Below the pieces are notes generated by a model that was not told the origin of the DNA, searched no databases, and was given only the letters and a program-made list of their open reading frames with translations. A stretch of 64,000 nucleotides of DNA from Bifidobacterium ramosum (GTDB lineage: Bacteria > Actinomycetota > Actinomycetes > Actinomycetales > Bifidobacteriaceae). Location: positions 1-64,000 of the forward strand of contig NZ_WBSM01000001.1 of the NCBI RefSeq assembly GCF_009299505.1, read 5' to 3'. Positions 44,962 to 54,239 of this stretch are shown here, one piece after another (the first letter of the stretch is position 1; each line of letters opens with the position of its first letter). Position numbers and translations under genes: made by a program.

Positions 44962-46032
44962 TCAGACGAGCGTGTCGTCCGGCGCGTCGCCGCGCACCGA
45001 CTCCTTCTCGATGAGCGTGCAGTGGATCTTCGCCGGCACCGGCGCGTCGATCGGCGGCATCACGGCCGTCGTATCCGGCGCCGCGAACCCGCTCAGATCG
45101 CGTCCCGGCTCGATCAACGACACCAGCTTCAACGCCGCCCAGTAGCCCATTTCGTAATGCGGCAGCTCGACCGTCGTCAACTGCGGCGACAACGTCTCCG
45201 CCAGCACGCGGTGGTTGTCCACGCCGACCACCGATACATCGCGGCCGATCGTCAGTCCGCGCCGCGCCGCGCACTCGTACACGTACCAGGCGCGCGCGTC
45301 GTTGAAGCAGAACACGCCGTCCGGTCGTGCGCGATCGAACAGGTCGCTCACCGCACGCAACGCCGGACCGTTGTTGAGCACGTTCGCCACCAGCGTCTCG
45401 TCGTACGCGAAACCCGCGTCCTCGAGCGCGCGCCGATAGCCGTCCATCCGTCCGTTCTGCGCGATCAACGGCTCCGAACAGCCGACGTACGCGATGCGTG
45501 CGCAGCCGGCGTCGATCAGCCGGCGCGTCGCATCGTAGGCGATGCGGAACTCGTCGGGTTCGACGCTGGGGTACCTGCCGTCACGATCGGTCGCGTCGAC
45601 CAACACCAGTGGATAGTCCTTGAGCTCATCGGGCACGTCGACGTACCGGTTCGACATCTTCGCATACATGAACCCGTCCACGCCGTACCGTTTGAGCGTG
45701 GCGATCTCGTCGGACTCGTTCGATGCGCCGTCCGTGTTCACCGTGAGCAGCATGTAGCCGAGCTGGCTCGCCGCGTCCTGCGCACCGAGGATGATGCCGC
45801 CCGCGTACGGCGTGGTGGCGACCTCCTCGCTGATAAATCCGAGGATGCGCGTCTTGCCGGTGCGCAGCGAACGGGCCAGCGGGTTCGACTGGTAGCCGAG
45901 TTGCTGCGCCGTATCGCGCACCCGGGCGGCGATCTCCGCCTTCACGCGCCCCTCGTCGCGGTGGTTGAGCACCAGCGACACCGTGGACACCGACACCCCT
46001 GTCTGCTCCGCGATTTCCTTCATCGTCGTCAT
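44962..46032 (-). CDS. cscR: LacI family transcriptional repressor of the sucrose genes
   Basis: A 356-residue regulator. The N-terminal helix-turn-helix MKEIAEQTGVSVSTVSLVLN is followed by the YQSNPLARSLRTG hinge and a periplasmic-binding-like sensor domain (about residues 62-340; VNTDGASNESDE, VLVDATDRDG, GYRRALEDAG). By context it represses cscBA and is relieved by sucrose or a related sugar. A fourth operator copy abuts its own start codon, so it probably represses itself. Two in-frame ATGs, nine bases apart, are possible starts. Confidence 0.93.
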   Translation of the reverse strand: MTTMKEIAEQTGVSVSTVSLVLNHRDEGRVKAEIAARVRDTAQQLGYQSNPLARSLRTGKTRILGFISEEVATTPYAGGIILGAQDAASQLGYMLLTVNTDGASNESDEIATLKRYGVDGFMYAKMSNRYVDVPDELKDYPLVLVDATDRDGRYPSVEPDEFRIAYDATRRLIDAGCARIAYVGCSEPLIAQNGRMDGYRRALEDAGFAYDETLVANVLNNGPALRAVSDLFDRARPDGVFCFNDARAWYVYECAARRGLTIGRDVSVVGVDNHRVLAETLSPQLTTVELPHYEMGYWAALKLVSLIEPGRDLSGFAAPDTTAVMPPIDAPVPAKIHCTLIEKESVRGDAPDDTLV

Positions 46033-46033
46033 A

Positions 46034-46045
46034 CGTCAAACGATA
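46034..46045. promoter_or_regulatory. CscR operator O4 (autoregulatory)
   Basis: CGTCAAACGATA lies one base upstream of the cscR start codon and matches O1 at 11 of 12 positions. A possible -10 (TATCGT on the minus strand) overlaps it. Confidence 0.65.
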
Positions 46046-46062
46046 CACCCTGCGTGCCGTTG

Positions 46063-46116
46063 CGTAACGGACATACGGCCGCAACACGCACGCGGATCGG
46101 CTGCATGTCCGTTACG
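46063..46116. repeat. ACGGACATACAG hairpin element, copy 18 (diverged)
   Basis: Outer stem CGTAACGG / CCGTTACG is perfect, while the inner stem has changed (ATACGGCCG / CGGCTGCAT). It fills the space between the divergent cscR and dnaG genes. Confidence 0.88.
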
Positions 46117-46156
46117 GGGGCATGGAAGGCGGGGCGTGCCGGTACTCTGGAACACT

Positions 46157-48301
46157 ATGGCCGGGATGATTCTGAAGGAAGACGTGGAAAAGGTGCGCGC
46201 ACGGGCGGACCTGTACGACATCGTGTCCGCGAGCGTGACGCTGAAAGCCTCCGGCACGGGCACGTACGTCGGCCTGTGCCCGTTCCATGACGAAAAATCC
46301 CCGAGCTTCAACGTCCGCCCGGCGCTCGGCGTCTGGCACTGCTTCGGCTGCGGCCTTGGCGGCGACGTGTTCAAATTCGTCGAACAGCAGGAGAACATCG
46401 ATTTCCGCGAAGCCGTCGAACTGCTCGCCGACCGCTACCACATCGAACTGCATTACGAAAACGGCTCCAAACAGAACGAACACGCCGGCTCCAAACGCGC
46501 CCGCCTGCTCGAGGCGAACGAGGAGGCGCAGCGTTTCTTCGTCTCGCAGATCCTCACCAAGGAGGCGCTGCCCGCGCGCAAGCTGCTCGGCGGCCGCAAC
46601 TTTAGCCAAGCCGACTGCGAACGGTTCGGCTGCGGCTACGCGCCGCAGGGCTGGGACAATCTCGTGCGGCATCTTGCCGGCAAGGGCTTCACGCAGCAGG
46701 AGATGCTTGACGCCGGCCTCGCGCGTCGCGGCCAGCGCGGCATCTACGACTACTTCCGCGGCCGCGTCACCTGGCCGATCCGCGATTCGACCGGCCGCAC
46801 GCTCGGCTTCGGCGCGCGCAAGCTGTATGAGGACGACCAGATCAGCGCGAAGTACATCAACACGCCCGACACGGCGCTCTACCGCAAAACGCAGGTGCTG
46901 TACGGCATCGACATCGCCAAGTCTGCGATCGTGAAAAAACGCCAGGTCGTGATCGTCGAGGGCTACACCGACGTCATGGCCATGCATCTGGCCGGCATCG
47001 ACACGGCCGTGGCGACCTGCGGCACCGCGTTCGGCGCGGAGCACGCGAAGATCGTACGCCGATTGATCGCCGACGACTCGCTCGGCGCGGTGCAGCTCGT
47101 CGGTCCGCTCAAGGTCGACGGGCAGTCGCTCAGCTCGCGCATCGTGTTCACGTTCGACGGCGACGCGGCCGGGCAGAAGGCCGCACTGCACGCGTTCGGC
47201 CTCGACTCGGCGTTCCTGTCGCAGACATTCGTGGCCGTGGCCGACGACAACCTTGACCCGTGCGACCTGCGGATCGAACGCGGCAACGAGGCGGTACGCG
47301 CGCTCATCGCCGGCGCGAAGCCGCTGTACGACTTCGTCATCGACGCGGCGATCAACCGATTCGACACCACGTACACGACCGGGCAGATGGGCGCGGTCAA
47401 GGCCGCCGCGCCGCTCATCGCGCAGATCCGAGACCGGTCGCTGCTTGACATTTACACGCGCAAGGCAACGCGTCGCATCGGCGTTGATCTGGACATCATG
47501 CAACGTGAGGTGCGCGACGCGCGACGGCAGCTGCACGTGCGCGACGACGACGCGTACGCCCCGAAACGACGGTCCGGCGGCTTCGGCGGCGGCGTGGGCG
47601 CCGGCGACGGATTCGGTGAGACGAACGGCGGCGCCGGGTTCGCCGGACGCGACCGATCCGGCGGCGACCCGTACGCGAACCCGGCCGCCCGCAAGACGCT
47701 CGAACGGCGCGACGCGGCAGACCAGACGTACTATCGGATCGACGATGCGGTGTTCATCTGCGAGCAGCAGTTCATGGCCACGCTGATCCAGGTGCCGCGC
47801 GCGATCGATCCGTCCATGTTCGCGTCGCTGTCGCTGTCGAACTTCATGACGCCGGTGTTCCGGTCGCTGTTCCAGACGATCGCCGCGGCCGGCGGACTGC
47901 CGGACACGACCACGCCGCAGGGCCTGTGGATGCACAACCTCGCGAAGGCCGGCGGGCCGCTGCTTGACCCGGTGGTCAACGAGCTGGCCGTGATGCCGCT
48001 GCCGCTGCCGCCGAGCGACGCCGATCTGCGCGCCAGCGACGGGGGAGCGGCCGGCGACGGCGACGCGAACGGTGCGGCGGCGCAGCTGCGGCCGGCGTCA
48101 CCCGCCGAGCAGCAGTACGCCGCCGAACTAACGGCGAAGCTGCTGGACATGGGTTTCATGCGGCGCATCGGCGCGGTGCGCCGGCGCATGGCGCAGCTGC
48201 CGGACGGCGAGGAGAAGATCGGACTGCTGGGTGAGATCACCCGTATGGAGGCCGCCCGCAAGGACCTGCAGTCGCAGATCTTCGGCAACAACGTCGGCTG
48301 A
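46157..48301 (+). CDS. dnaG: DNA primase
   Basis: Synthesises RNA primers at the replication fork. A 714-residue protein. The N-terminal CHC2 zinc ribbon has CPFHDEKSPSF and WHCFGCGLGGD (about residues 40-70). The TOPRIM core carries VIVEGYTDVMAMHLAG near 265 and FTFDGDAAGQKAA near 333. A Gly-rich variable linker near 470-520 leads to the C-terminal helicase-binding domain. An insertion near 310-325 (LVGPLKVDGQSLSSR) lengthens the TOPRIM region. No clear ribosome-binding site precedes the ATG, so it may be leaderless. Confidence 0.95.
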   Translation: MAGMILKEDVEKVRARADLYDIVSASVTLKASGTGTYVGLCPFHDEKSPSFNVRPALGVWHCFGCGLGGDVFKFVEQQENIDFREAVELLADRYHIELHYENGSKQNEHAGSKRARLLEANEEAQRFFVSQILTKEALPARKLLGGRNFSQADCERFGCGYAPQGWDNLVRHLAGKGFTQQEMLDAGLARRGQRGIYDYFRGRVTWPIRDSTGRTLGFGARKLYEDDQISAKYINTPDTALYRKTQVLYGIDIAKSAIVKKRQVVIVEGYTDVMAMHLAGIDTAVATCGTAFGAEHAKIVRRLIADDSLGAVQLVGPLKVDGQSLSSRIVFTFDGDAAGQKAALHAFGLDSAFLSQTFVAVADDNLDPCDLRIERGNEAVRALIAGAKPLYDFVIDAAINRFDTTYTTGQMGAVKAAAPLIAQIRDRSLLDIYTRKATRRIGVDLDIMQREVRDARRQLHVRDDDAYAPKRRSGGFGGGVGAGDGFGETNGGAGFAGRDRSGGDPYANPAARKTLERRDAADQTYYRIDDAVFICEQQFMATLIQVPRAIDPSMFASLSLSNFMTPVFRSLFQTIAAAGGLPDTTTPQGLWMHNLAKAGGPLLDPVVNELAVMPLPLPPSDADLRASDGGAAGDGDANGAAAQLRPASPAEQQYAAELTAKLLDMGFMRRIGAVRRRMAQLPDGEEKIGLLGEITRMEAARKDLQSQIFGNNVG

Positions 48302-48363
48302 CGCGTGCGGCGTCGCTCCCCGCGGTCCCTGTTTTCATCCTCTCCTCTCGACCTCCCCTTCCT

Positions 48364-48411
48364 AACGGACATACAGCCGATTTACCTATGCGAATCGGCT
48401 GTATGTCCGTT
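48364..48411. repeat. ACGGACATACAG hairpin element, copy 19
   Basis: Perfect core arms, loop TACCTATGCG. It lies after dnaG. The 478-bp gap to the next gene holds this element and copy 20 and nothing else that I recognise. Confidence 0.92.
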
Positions 48412-48544
48412 GAGGTGATTGGGTGGTGAGGTGGGAAGTCGGTGCGCTGTTATGTCTGCGTGCCGCTGTGTCTATACGTTGTCTTGCCTGCCTCTCGTCC
48501 GTCTCGCACTTTGTTCTGCTCGCCCTGGTTCTGGTTCCACCCTT

Positions 48545-48594
48545 TAACGGACATACAGCCGATTGAGGTGGGTGAATCGGCTGTATGTCCGTTA
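48545..48594. repeat. ACGGACATACAG hairpin element, copy 20
   Basis: Outer stem TAACGG / CCGTTA, loop GAGGTGGGTG. It is about 185 bp before the LTA-synthase-like gene. Confidence 0.92.
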
Positions 48595-48779
48595 GGAGGG
48601 GGCTTGCAGTCGCGAAAGCTATCCGTCGCGGGAGCGATCCGCGGGCAAGTCCGGGGAAGACTGATGATACAGACGTGAGAGACGGGCGGATGTGTATGGC
48701 ACGTGAATTTTGGCTACGTTGCGGTGACATCTTGGTGGCGGCGATGGCCGTCGTGCGGTCGCGGCCATAGGCTGAAAGC

Positions 48780-51122
48780 ATGAAGCAGTGGCGTGACGAC
48801 GGCAGGATTGAGATGGATTCGGGCTCGCAGATGATGGCCTCGATGGAATCCACGGTGAGTATGCCGGAACCGGTGGGGTTCCCGGGACCCACTGCGATTC
48901 CCCGTCCCCTGCGGCATCCTTTCGGCGGCATGCGCGACCGTGTACGCGGCCATGTACGAGATCGGCTGTCGTCATCCGCCCGTCGGCTCCGCCCGGAACG
49001 GGACAAGGCGTCGCGGGCGGCCCACGTCCGTGCTCCGTTCCCGTGGTGGGCGTACGTGATCGCGTTCGTGTTGTTCGCCTCCGCCGCCGTGCTCATGCTG
49101 CAGTGGAGCGTGATGATCGCGCGCAGCCGCACCACGCCGTGGGAGTTCGTCGCCAAGATGTTCGGCATCGGGCCGGACGGGACGACGGTGCAGTTCGGCC
49201 AGTTCCAGTTCCTGCTCAACCTGCTCGTGATCGGCGCGGTCTATGCGGTGCTCGTATTCGCGATCAACCGGTTCTGGATCGCCAGCGGGCTTATGGTCAC
49301 GGTGGCCGGCGTCATCGCCGTGCTCGAGCGCATGAAGGTGCTCGTCCGCTCCGAAACGATCCGGCCCACCGACATCACGCTGATGGCCAGCGGCGGCGCG
49401 GGCGGCATGGGCGACACCGTCACCAACACGCCGGCCGGTTCCGTCGAGGCGATCGTCCAGATGACGGTCACGGTGGCGGTACTGCTCGCGGTTTGCGTCA
49501 CCGCTGCGGTCTTCGACGGCCGTCGCTCGCTGATCGTCACGCCGCGTCGGTTCATCGGCCGTGTCCGCCGCGGCCTCGCCGCCGTGATCTGCGCCGCGAT
49601 GCTCGTCGCGTTCGCCGCCGACCTTGGCACCACCGGATCATGGGCGAACTCGTTCGCCGCCGGCTTCGGCGACAAGGCGAAACTGTGGGACTCCATCGAA
49701 GACGCGCAGTCCAACGGCGTCGCGGTCGGTTTCCTGCGCCTCACGCGCCCCAAGGTCATGGACCGTCCGGCGAACTACAGCGAGGCGACCATGCGCAAGG
49801 TCGCACAACGGTACGCCGCGCAGGCCGCCGCGATCAACCGCACGCGCACCACGAACCTCACCGACGGCACGGTCGTCATGATCCTGTCCGAATCGTTCTC
49901 CGACCCGACACGCGTGCCCGGCATCACGCTCAACGACGACCCCATGCCGTACATCCGGTCGCTCAAAAAGACCACCACATCCGGGCTCATGCTGTCGTCC
50001 GGCTACGGCGGCGGTACCGCGAACCTCGAATTCCAGGCGCTCACCGGGTTGAGCATGACCAACTTCGACGCGTCGCTGTCGAGCCCGTATCAGCAGCTCG
50101 TGCCGCAGATGACCTGGTCGCCCTCGTTCAACCAGATCTGGAACGCGGACGGCGACACCAGCCAGGCCGTCCACCCGTACAATCCCGCGCTGTACTCGCG
50201 CGCCACGAACTACCGCAAGTTCGGCTTCGCGAACTTCTACTCACAGAACGATCCGCTCATCGCCGACCATGCGACGCGCATCGACCGGTCGCACTACATC
50301 AGCGACGAAACGTCGTACGACAGCGTGCTCAAGCTCATCGACGCCGCGTCCGACAGCACGTCGAACCATGCTGCGGACGGCAAATCCGGCAGCCAGTTCA
50401 TCCAACTGGTCACCATGCAGAACCACATGGGCTACGAGAACTGGTACGACCACAACCAGTTCACGGCCAGCTCCACGACCGGTACACCGCTTTCGGCCGA
50501 CGAACGCACGCACATCGATACGTACGCCAAGGGCATGAGCTACACCGACCAATACACGAAGGCGTTCCTTTCCAAGCTCGACGCGATGAGCAAGCCGGTC
50601 ACCGTGATCTTCTACGGTGACCATCTGCCGAGCATCTACAAGCACGCCAGCGCCGACGACCGCAACTCGATCCCGCTGCACGAGACCGACTATTTCATCT
50701 GGTCGAACAGGGCCGCGCGCGAGGCGACGCGCAAGACGGAAATCGCGGGTGTGGAGCATGCGGATGCGTCGGCTTCCGATTCGGACGCCGACGAGAACGC
50801 ATACACATCGCCGAACTATCTCATGGCGCAGACCGCCGCGCATCTGAACGCGCGCGTCTCGCCGTACCTCGCGTTCCTGACGGCCATGCACCGAGCCGTA
50901 CCGGCGATGGAACCGCCCGTGGTCAACGTGACGCAGGGCTGGACGCGTATCCCCGAAGGCACGCCGCTGTATCTCGATGCGGACGGCAAACAGATTGATG
51001 TCAGCCGTGCGTCGGCCGCGACCAAACGGCTGCTTGACGACTACCGGCTCATCCAGTACGACATCACCGCCGGCGACGGGTATCTGCGTGGGCTTGGATT
51101 CATGGACGTGCCCGAACAATAG
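48780..51122 (+). CDS. LTA synthase-like phosphotransferase (alkaline phosphatase/sulfatase fold)
   Basis: A 780-residue membrane enzyme of the LtaS/sulfatase family, which transfers phosphoglycerol or a related group to lipid or polysaccharide on the outer face. About five helices lie between residues 85 and 285. The extracellular catalytic domain starts near 355 with VVMILSESFSDPT. It holds the catalytic threonine in GGGTANLEFQALTG (near 413) and the metal-binding YGDHLPSIYK near 620. The Gln/Asn-rich 'NHMGYENWYDHNQ' stretch is also typical. Bifidobacteria make polar lipids and lipoteichoic-acid-like polymers, which fits. The start context is weak. Confidence 0.9.
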   Translation: MKQWRDDGRIEMDSGSQMMASMESTVSMPEPVGFPGPTAIPRPLRHPFGGMRDRVRGHVRDRLSSSARRLRPERDKASRAAHVRAPFPWWAYVIAFVLFASAAVLMLQWSVMIARSRTTPWEFVAKMFGIGPDGTTVQFGQFQFLLNLLVIGAVYAVLVFAINRFWIASGLMVTVAGVIAVLERMKVLVRSETIRPTDITLMASGGAGGMGDTVTNTPAGSVEAIVQMTVTVAVLLAVCVTAAVFDGRRSLIVTPRRFIGRVRRGLAAVICAAMLVAFAADLGTTGSWANSFAAGFGDKAKLWDSIEDAQSNGVAVGFLRLTRPKVMDRPANYSEATMRKVAQRYAAQAAAINRTRTTNLTDGTVVMILSESFSDPTRVPGITLNDDPMPYIRSLKKTTTSGLMLSSGYGGGTANLEFQALTGLSMTNFDASLSSPYQQLVPQMTWSPSFNQIWNADGDTSQAVHPYNPALYSRATNYRKFGFANFYSQNDPLIADHATRIDRSHYISDETSYDSVLKLIDAASDSTSNHAADGKSGSQFIQLVTMQNHMGYENWYDHNQFTASSTTGTPLSADERTHIDTYAKGMSYTDQYTKAFLSKLDAMSKPVTVIFYGDHLPSIYKHASADDRNSIPLHETDYFIWSNRAAREATRKTEIAGVEHADASASDSDADENAYTSPNYLMAQTAAHLNARVSPYLAFLTAMHRAVPAMEPPVVNVTQGWTRIPEGTPLYLDADGKQIDVSRASAATKRLLDDYRLIQYDITAGDGYLRGLGFMDVPEQ

Positions 51123-51210
51123 TCGTCACACATTACAATATTAACGACAAACGATAAATTCGGCGTATACTGGAAGCGTAGGCACCGCAATCGATGACAA
51201 GGAGGTCATC

Positions 51211-51915
51211 ATGGTCACGCAGCCCGTATCCACGACGCAATCCGCAACCCGATCCGCAACCCGGCAGACCAAGTCGGACATGCTGCTCGACCGCGCGGGC
51301 GGCGCGGCCGTCGTCATCGCGCGCATCGCGGCGGTCATCCTCGCGTTCCTCGCGGTCATCCAGCTCGTCATCACCATCATGTTCCTGGTCGACGGCCGTT
51401 CGTTTGCACCCGACGCCACGTCAGGCTACGCCGTATCGATGGACGCGGGCATCGGCACCGCGATCATCACCGGTCACTTCCTCGACAGCGACATCCGGCT
51501 CGTCAATTGGACGAACGATGCGATCAACGCGCCGGCCGTCGTGCTCGTCAGCCTCGAACGCACCGCGATCCTCACGCTGTTCGCGCTCGTGTTCGGCGAA
51601 CTCGCCGCATTGCTCGCGAATCTGCGCGACTGGCTGCGCGACCGTGTGCGGTACGCCGACGCCGAAGCCGGCACACCCTCGCCGTTCCGCACCGTGCCGA
51701 TCGAACGGCTCGACCGCGTTGGCTGGTACCTCATCACAGCTCCGGTCTCAGCGCTCGTCGTCACCGGTGTGTGCGCCCTGCTCGGCTGCGCGGTTTCGGT
51801 GACCGGCGGCTCGTCCACGGCCATCCTCGTCATGCTCGGCATCCTCGCGTTCATGTTCGCGCGGGTGTTCGGCTATGGCGCCGCACTGCAACACGACGTG
51901 GACGGGCTGCTGTGA
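51211..51915 (+). CDS. DUF2975-type membrane protein
   Basis: A 234-residue membrane protein with four hydrophobic segments: about residues 33-60, 108-130, 173-195 and 200-222. The layout resembles DUF2975 proteins, which are usually encoded with a small XRE-type regulator, as here. Function unknown. AAGGAGG precedes the ATG. The final 20 residues lead into a coding gap of about 45 bp before the regulator. Confidence 0.75.
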   Translation: MVTQPVSTTQSATRSATRQTKSDMLLDRAGGAAVVIARIAAVILAFLAVIQLVITIMFLVDGRSFAPDATSGYAVSMDAGIGTAIITGHFLDSDIRLVNWTNDAINAPAVVLVSLERTAILTLFALVFGELAALLANLRDWLRDRVRYADAEAGTPSPFRTVPIERLDRVGWYLITAPVSALVVTGVCALLGCAVSVTGGSSTAILVMLGILAFMFARVFGYGAALQHDVDGLL

Positions 51916-51961
51916 TCGCGGCGATGATCGTGGTGATGGACGCGGCGAGGGGAGCGCGGCG

Positions 51962-52204
51962 ATGAGCGGGCGGATCGTGCTGCGGCTCGACCGGATGATG
52001 GTCGAGCGCGGGCGTTCGCTGAACTGGCTGGCCGATCGGGTAGGCATCACGAACGTGAACCTGTCGAAGATCAAGAACAACCGCGTTTCGGCCATTCGGT
52101 TCAGCACGCTCGCCGCGATCTGCGAGGCGCTTGACTGCCAACCCGGCGACATCCTCGCATACGAGGCGGATGGCGAGGAAGGCGATGGTCGGGAAGACGG
52201 ATGA
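51962..52204 (+). CDS. XRE/Cro-type helix-turn-helix regulator (YozG-like)
   Basis: An 80-residue DNA-binding protein. The helix-turn-helix is NWLADRVGITNVNLSKIKNNRVSAIR (about residues 20-45), followed by FSTLAAICEALDCQPGDILAYE. AGGGGAG precedes the ATG. It pairs with the preceding DUF2975-type protein, a combination seen in many Gram-positive bacteria; it probably regulates that pair. Confidence 0.9.
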   Translation: MSGRIVLRLDRMMVERGRSLNWLADRVGITNVNLSKIKNNRVSAIRFSTLAAICEALDCQPGDILAYEADGEEGDGREDG

Positions 52205-52295
52205 CGGTCGGAAAGGCAGCGGTCGGGCATTGTCTGCGTGACGGTGACGTGCGCGATTGGTATGACGATGCCCGTCGTTCCTCCTGTCCGGTTCC

Positions 52296-52349
52296 CTTAA
52301 CGGACATACAGCCGATTACGGTGGGCGAATCGGCTGTATGTCCGTTAAG
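52296..52349. repeat. ACGGACATACAG hairpin element, copy 21
   Basis: Outer stem CTTAACGG / CCGTTAAG, loop ACGGTGGGCG. It lies in the 324-bp gap before pdxS, which otherwise shows nothing recognisable. Confidence 0.92.
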
Positions 52350-52528
52350 AGAGAGGGAGGGACGGAGCGAGAGTGTGGGCGAGACGAAGCCAGGGCGTGG
52401 CGTGAATTGGCTGGGTCAGAAAACCGTCGATTGGTCTGGTCCAAATTGGACTGGTACGGTTGCGCGATCGGCGTGCGTCTGATAATGGGCGAGACGATAT
52501 CGAACACTCTCGAACGCAAGGGGACAAT

Positions 52529-53404
52529 ATGACGCAGAACCGTGCCGAACTCAACCGCAACCTCGCCCAGATGCTCAAGGGCGGCGTGATCATGGACGTG
52601 ACCACGCCCGAACAGGCCAAGATCGCGCAGGACGCCGGCGCGTGCGCTGTCATGGCGCTCGAACGCATCCCGGCCGACATTCGCGCGGCCGGCGGCGTCT
52701 CGCGCATGTCCGACCCGGCCATGATCAAGGGCATCCAAGCCGCCGTGTCCATCCCGGTCATGGCCAAGGTGCGCATCGGCCACATCGCCGAAGCGCGCAT
52801 CCTGCAGGCCATCGACATCGACTACATCGACGAATCCGAAGTCCTCTCGCCGGCCGACGACGTGTACCACATCGACAAGAACCAGTTCGACGTGCCGTTC
52901 GTATGCGGCGCGAAGAACCTCGGCGAGGCGCTGCGCCGCATCGCCGAAGGCGCCGCCATGATCCGCACCAAGGGCGAGCCCGGCACCGGCGACGTCATCC
53001 AGGCCGTGCGTCACATGCGCACCATGACCAAGCAGATCCACGAACTGACCGCACTGCGCGACGACGAGGTGTACGAGGCCGCCAAGCAGCTCGCCGTCCC
53101 GTACGACCTCGCCAAGTACGTGCACGACAACGGCCGTCTGCCCGTCGTCAACTTCGCCGCCGGCGGCGTCGCCACCCCGGCCGACGCGGCGCTCATGATG
53201 GAGCTCGGCGCGGAAGGCGTGTTCGTCGGATCCGGCATCTTCAAGTCCGGAGACCCGGCCAAGCGCGCCGCCGCCATCGTGCAGGCCACCGCGAACTGGC
53301 AGGACGCCGACCTGCTCGCCAAACTGTCCGAAAACCTCGGCGAGGCGATGGTCGGCATCAACGAGGACGAGATCCAGACCATCATGGCCGCACGCGGCGA
53401 GTGA
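52529..53404 (+). CDS. pdxS: Pyridoxal 5'-phosphate synthase subunit PdxS
   Basis: Synthase subunit of the ribose-5-phosphate-dependent PLP pathway. A 291-residue TIM barrel of normal length: the first catalytic lysine is in [11 protein letters not shown] near residue 80, [14 protein letters not shown] follows near 102, and the second lysine is in the [21 protein letters not shown] segment near 150. AAGGGGA precedes the ATG. pdxT follows by about 40 bp. Confidence 0.97.
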   Translation: MTQNRAELNRNLAQMLKGGVIMDVTTPEQAKIAQDAGACAVMALERIPADIRAAGGVSRMSDPAMIKGIQAAVSIPVMAKVRIGHIAEARILQAIDIDYIDESEVLSPADDVYHIDKNQFDVPFVCGAKNLGEALRRIAEGAAMIRTKGEPGTGDVIQAVRHMRTMTKQIHELTALRDDEVYEAAKQLAVPYDLAKYVHDNGRLPVVNFAAGGVATPADAALMMELGAEGVFVGSGIFKSGDPAKRAAAIVQATANWQDADLLAKLSENLGEAMVGINEDEIQTIMAARGE

Positions 53405-53443
53405 CTCCGCATCCGTTCCGCTGACTCGATCGGAGGTTCATTT

Positions 53444-54082
53444 ATGGTCGTAGCCGTCCAATACATCTCCAAAGAGGAATCCGACGACGCCGAAACCGCG
53501 AAACACGGCGTAACCGGTATCCTCGCCGTGCAGGGCGCATTCGCCGAACACGCGGCCGTACTCGACAAGCTCGGCGCGCCGTGGAAGCTGCTGCGCGCCG
53601 CCAGCGACTTCGATGCATCGATCGACCGCGTGATCCTGCCCGGCGGCGAATCCACCACCCAGGGCAAGCTGCTGCGTTCGACCGGTCTGTTCGCGCCGAT
53701 CGCCGAACACATCGCCGCCGGCAAACCGGTGTTCGGCACCTGCGCCGGCATGATCCTGCTCGCGAGCCGCTTGGATAACGATCCGAACGTGTATTTCGGC
53801 GCGCTCGACGCGACCGTCCGTCGCAACGCGTACGGACGCCAGCTTGGTTCGTTCGCCGCCACCGCCGACTTCGGCCGGCCCGGCGATGCGGACTACCTGC
53901 CCGATCTGCCGCTCGTGTTCATCCGCGGGCCGTACGTCGTCTCGGTCGGGCCGAAGGCCGACGTGAAGACCACGGTCGACGGACATCCGGTCGCGCTGCG
54001 GCAGGGCAACATCCTTGCCACCGCGTTCCACCCGGAGCTCACCGGCGACACGCGCCTGCACGAGCTGTTCCTGTCGTTGTAG
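53444..54082 (+). CDS. pdxT: Pyridoxal 5'-phosphate synthase glutaminase subunit PdxT
   Basis: Releases ammonia from glutamine and channels it to PdxS. A 212-residue class I glutaminase: catalytic Cys in GTCAGMILL near residue 104, GGESTT near 67, and the His-Glu pair in FHPELTGD near 195. An N-terminal extension of about 20 residues precedes the usual GVLAVQGAF start. GGAGG lies before the ATG. Confidence 0.96.
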   Translation: MVVAVQYISKEESDDAETAKHGVTGILAVQGAFAEHAAVLDKLGAPWKLLRAASDFDASIDRVILPGGESTTQGKLLRSTGLFAPIAEHIAAGKPVFGTCAGMILLASRLDNDPNVYFGALDATVRRNAYGRQLGSFAATADFGRPGDADYLPDLPLVFIRGPYVVSVGPKADVKTTVDGHPVALRQGNILATAFHPELTGDTRLHELFLSL

Positions 54083-54113
54083 GTGCGGCTGATGCGGTTC
54101 GTCTCCCGTCCCG

Positions 54114-54165
54114 CGTGGCGGAAAACGCTCGCTGAGGCACGTCTCAGCGAGCGTTTTCCGCCACG
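54114..54165. repeat. GTGGCGG hairpin family, copy 2
   Basis: Perfect 23-bp arms (CGTGGCGGAAAACGCTCGCTGAG and complement) with a 6-nt loop, after pdxT. Confidence 0.93.
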
Positions 54166-54239
54166 AAGAGGTAGGGTGACGGAGGACGGCGGCGGAGACC
54201 GCGTGATGTCGGACGGTCGGACAGGATGGGGGTGATCGC

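Noticed and set aside
43337..45274. Longer N-terminus for the sucrose permease (201 extra codons)
   Set aside because: The extension would read through the promoter, operators and a hairpin, and the start at 44671 has a good ribosome-binding site and matches family length.
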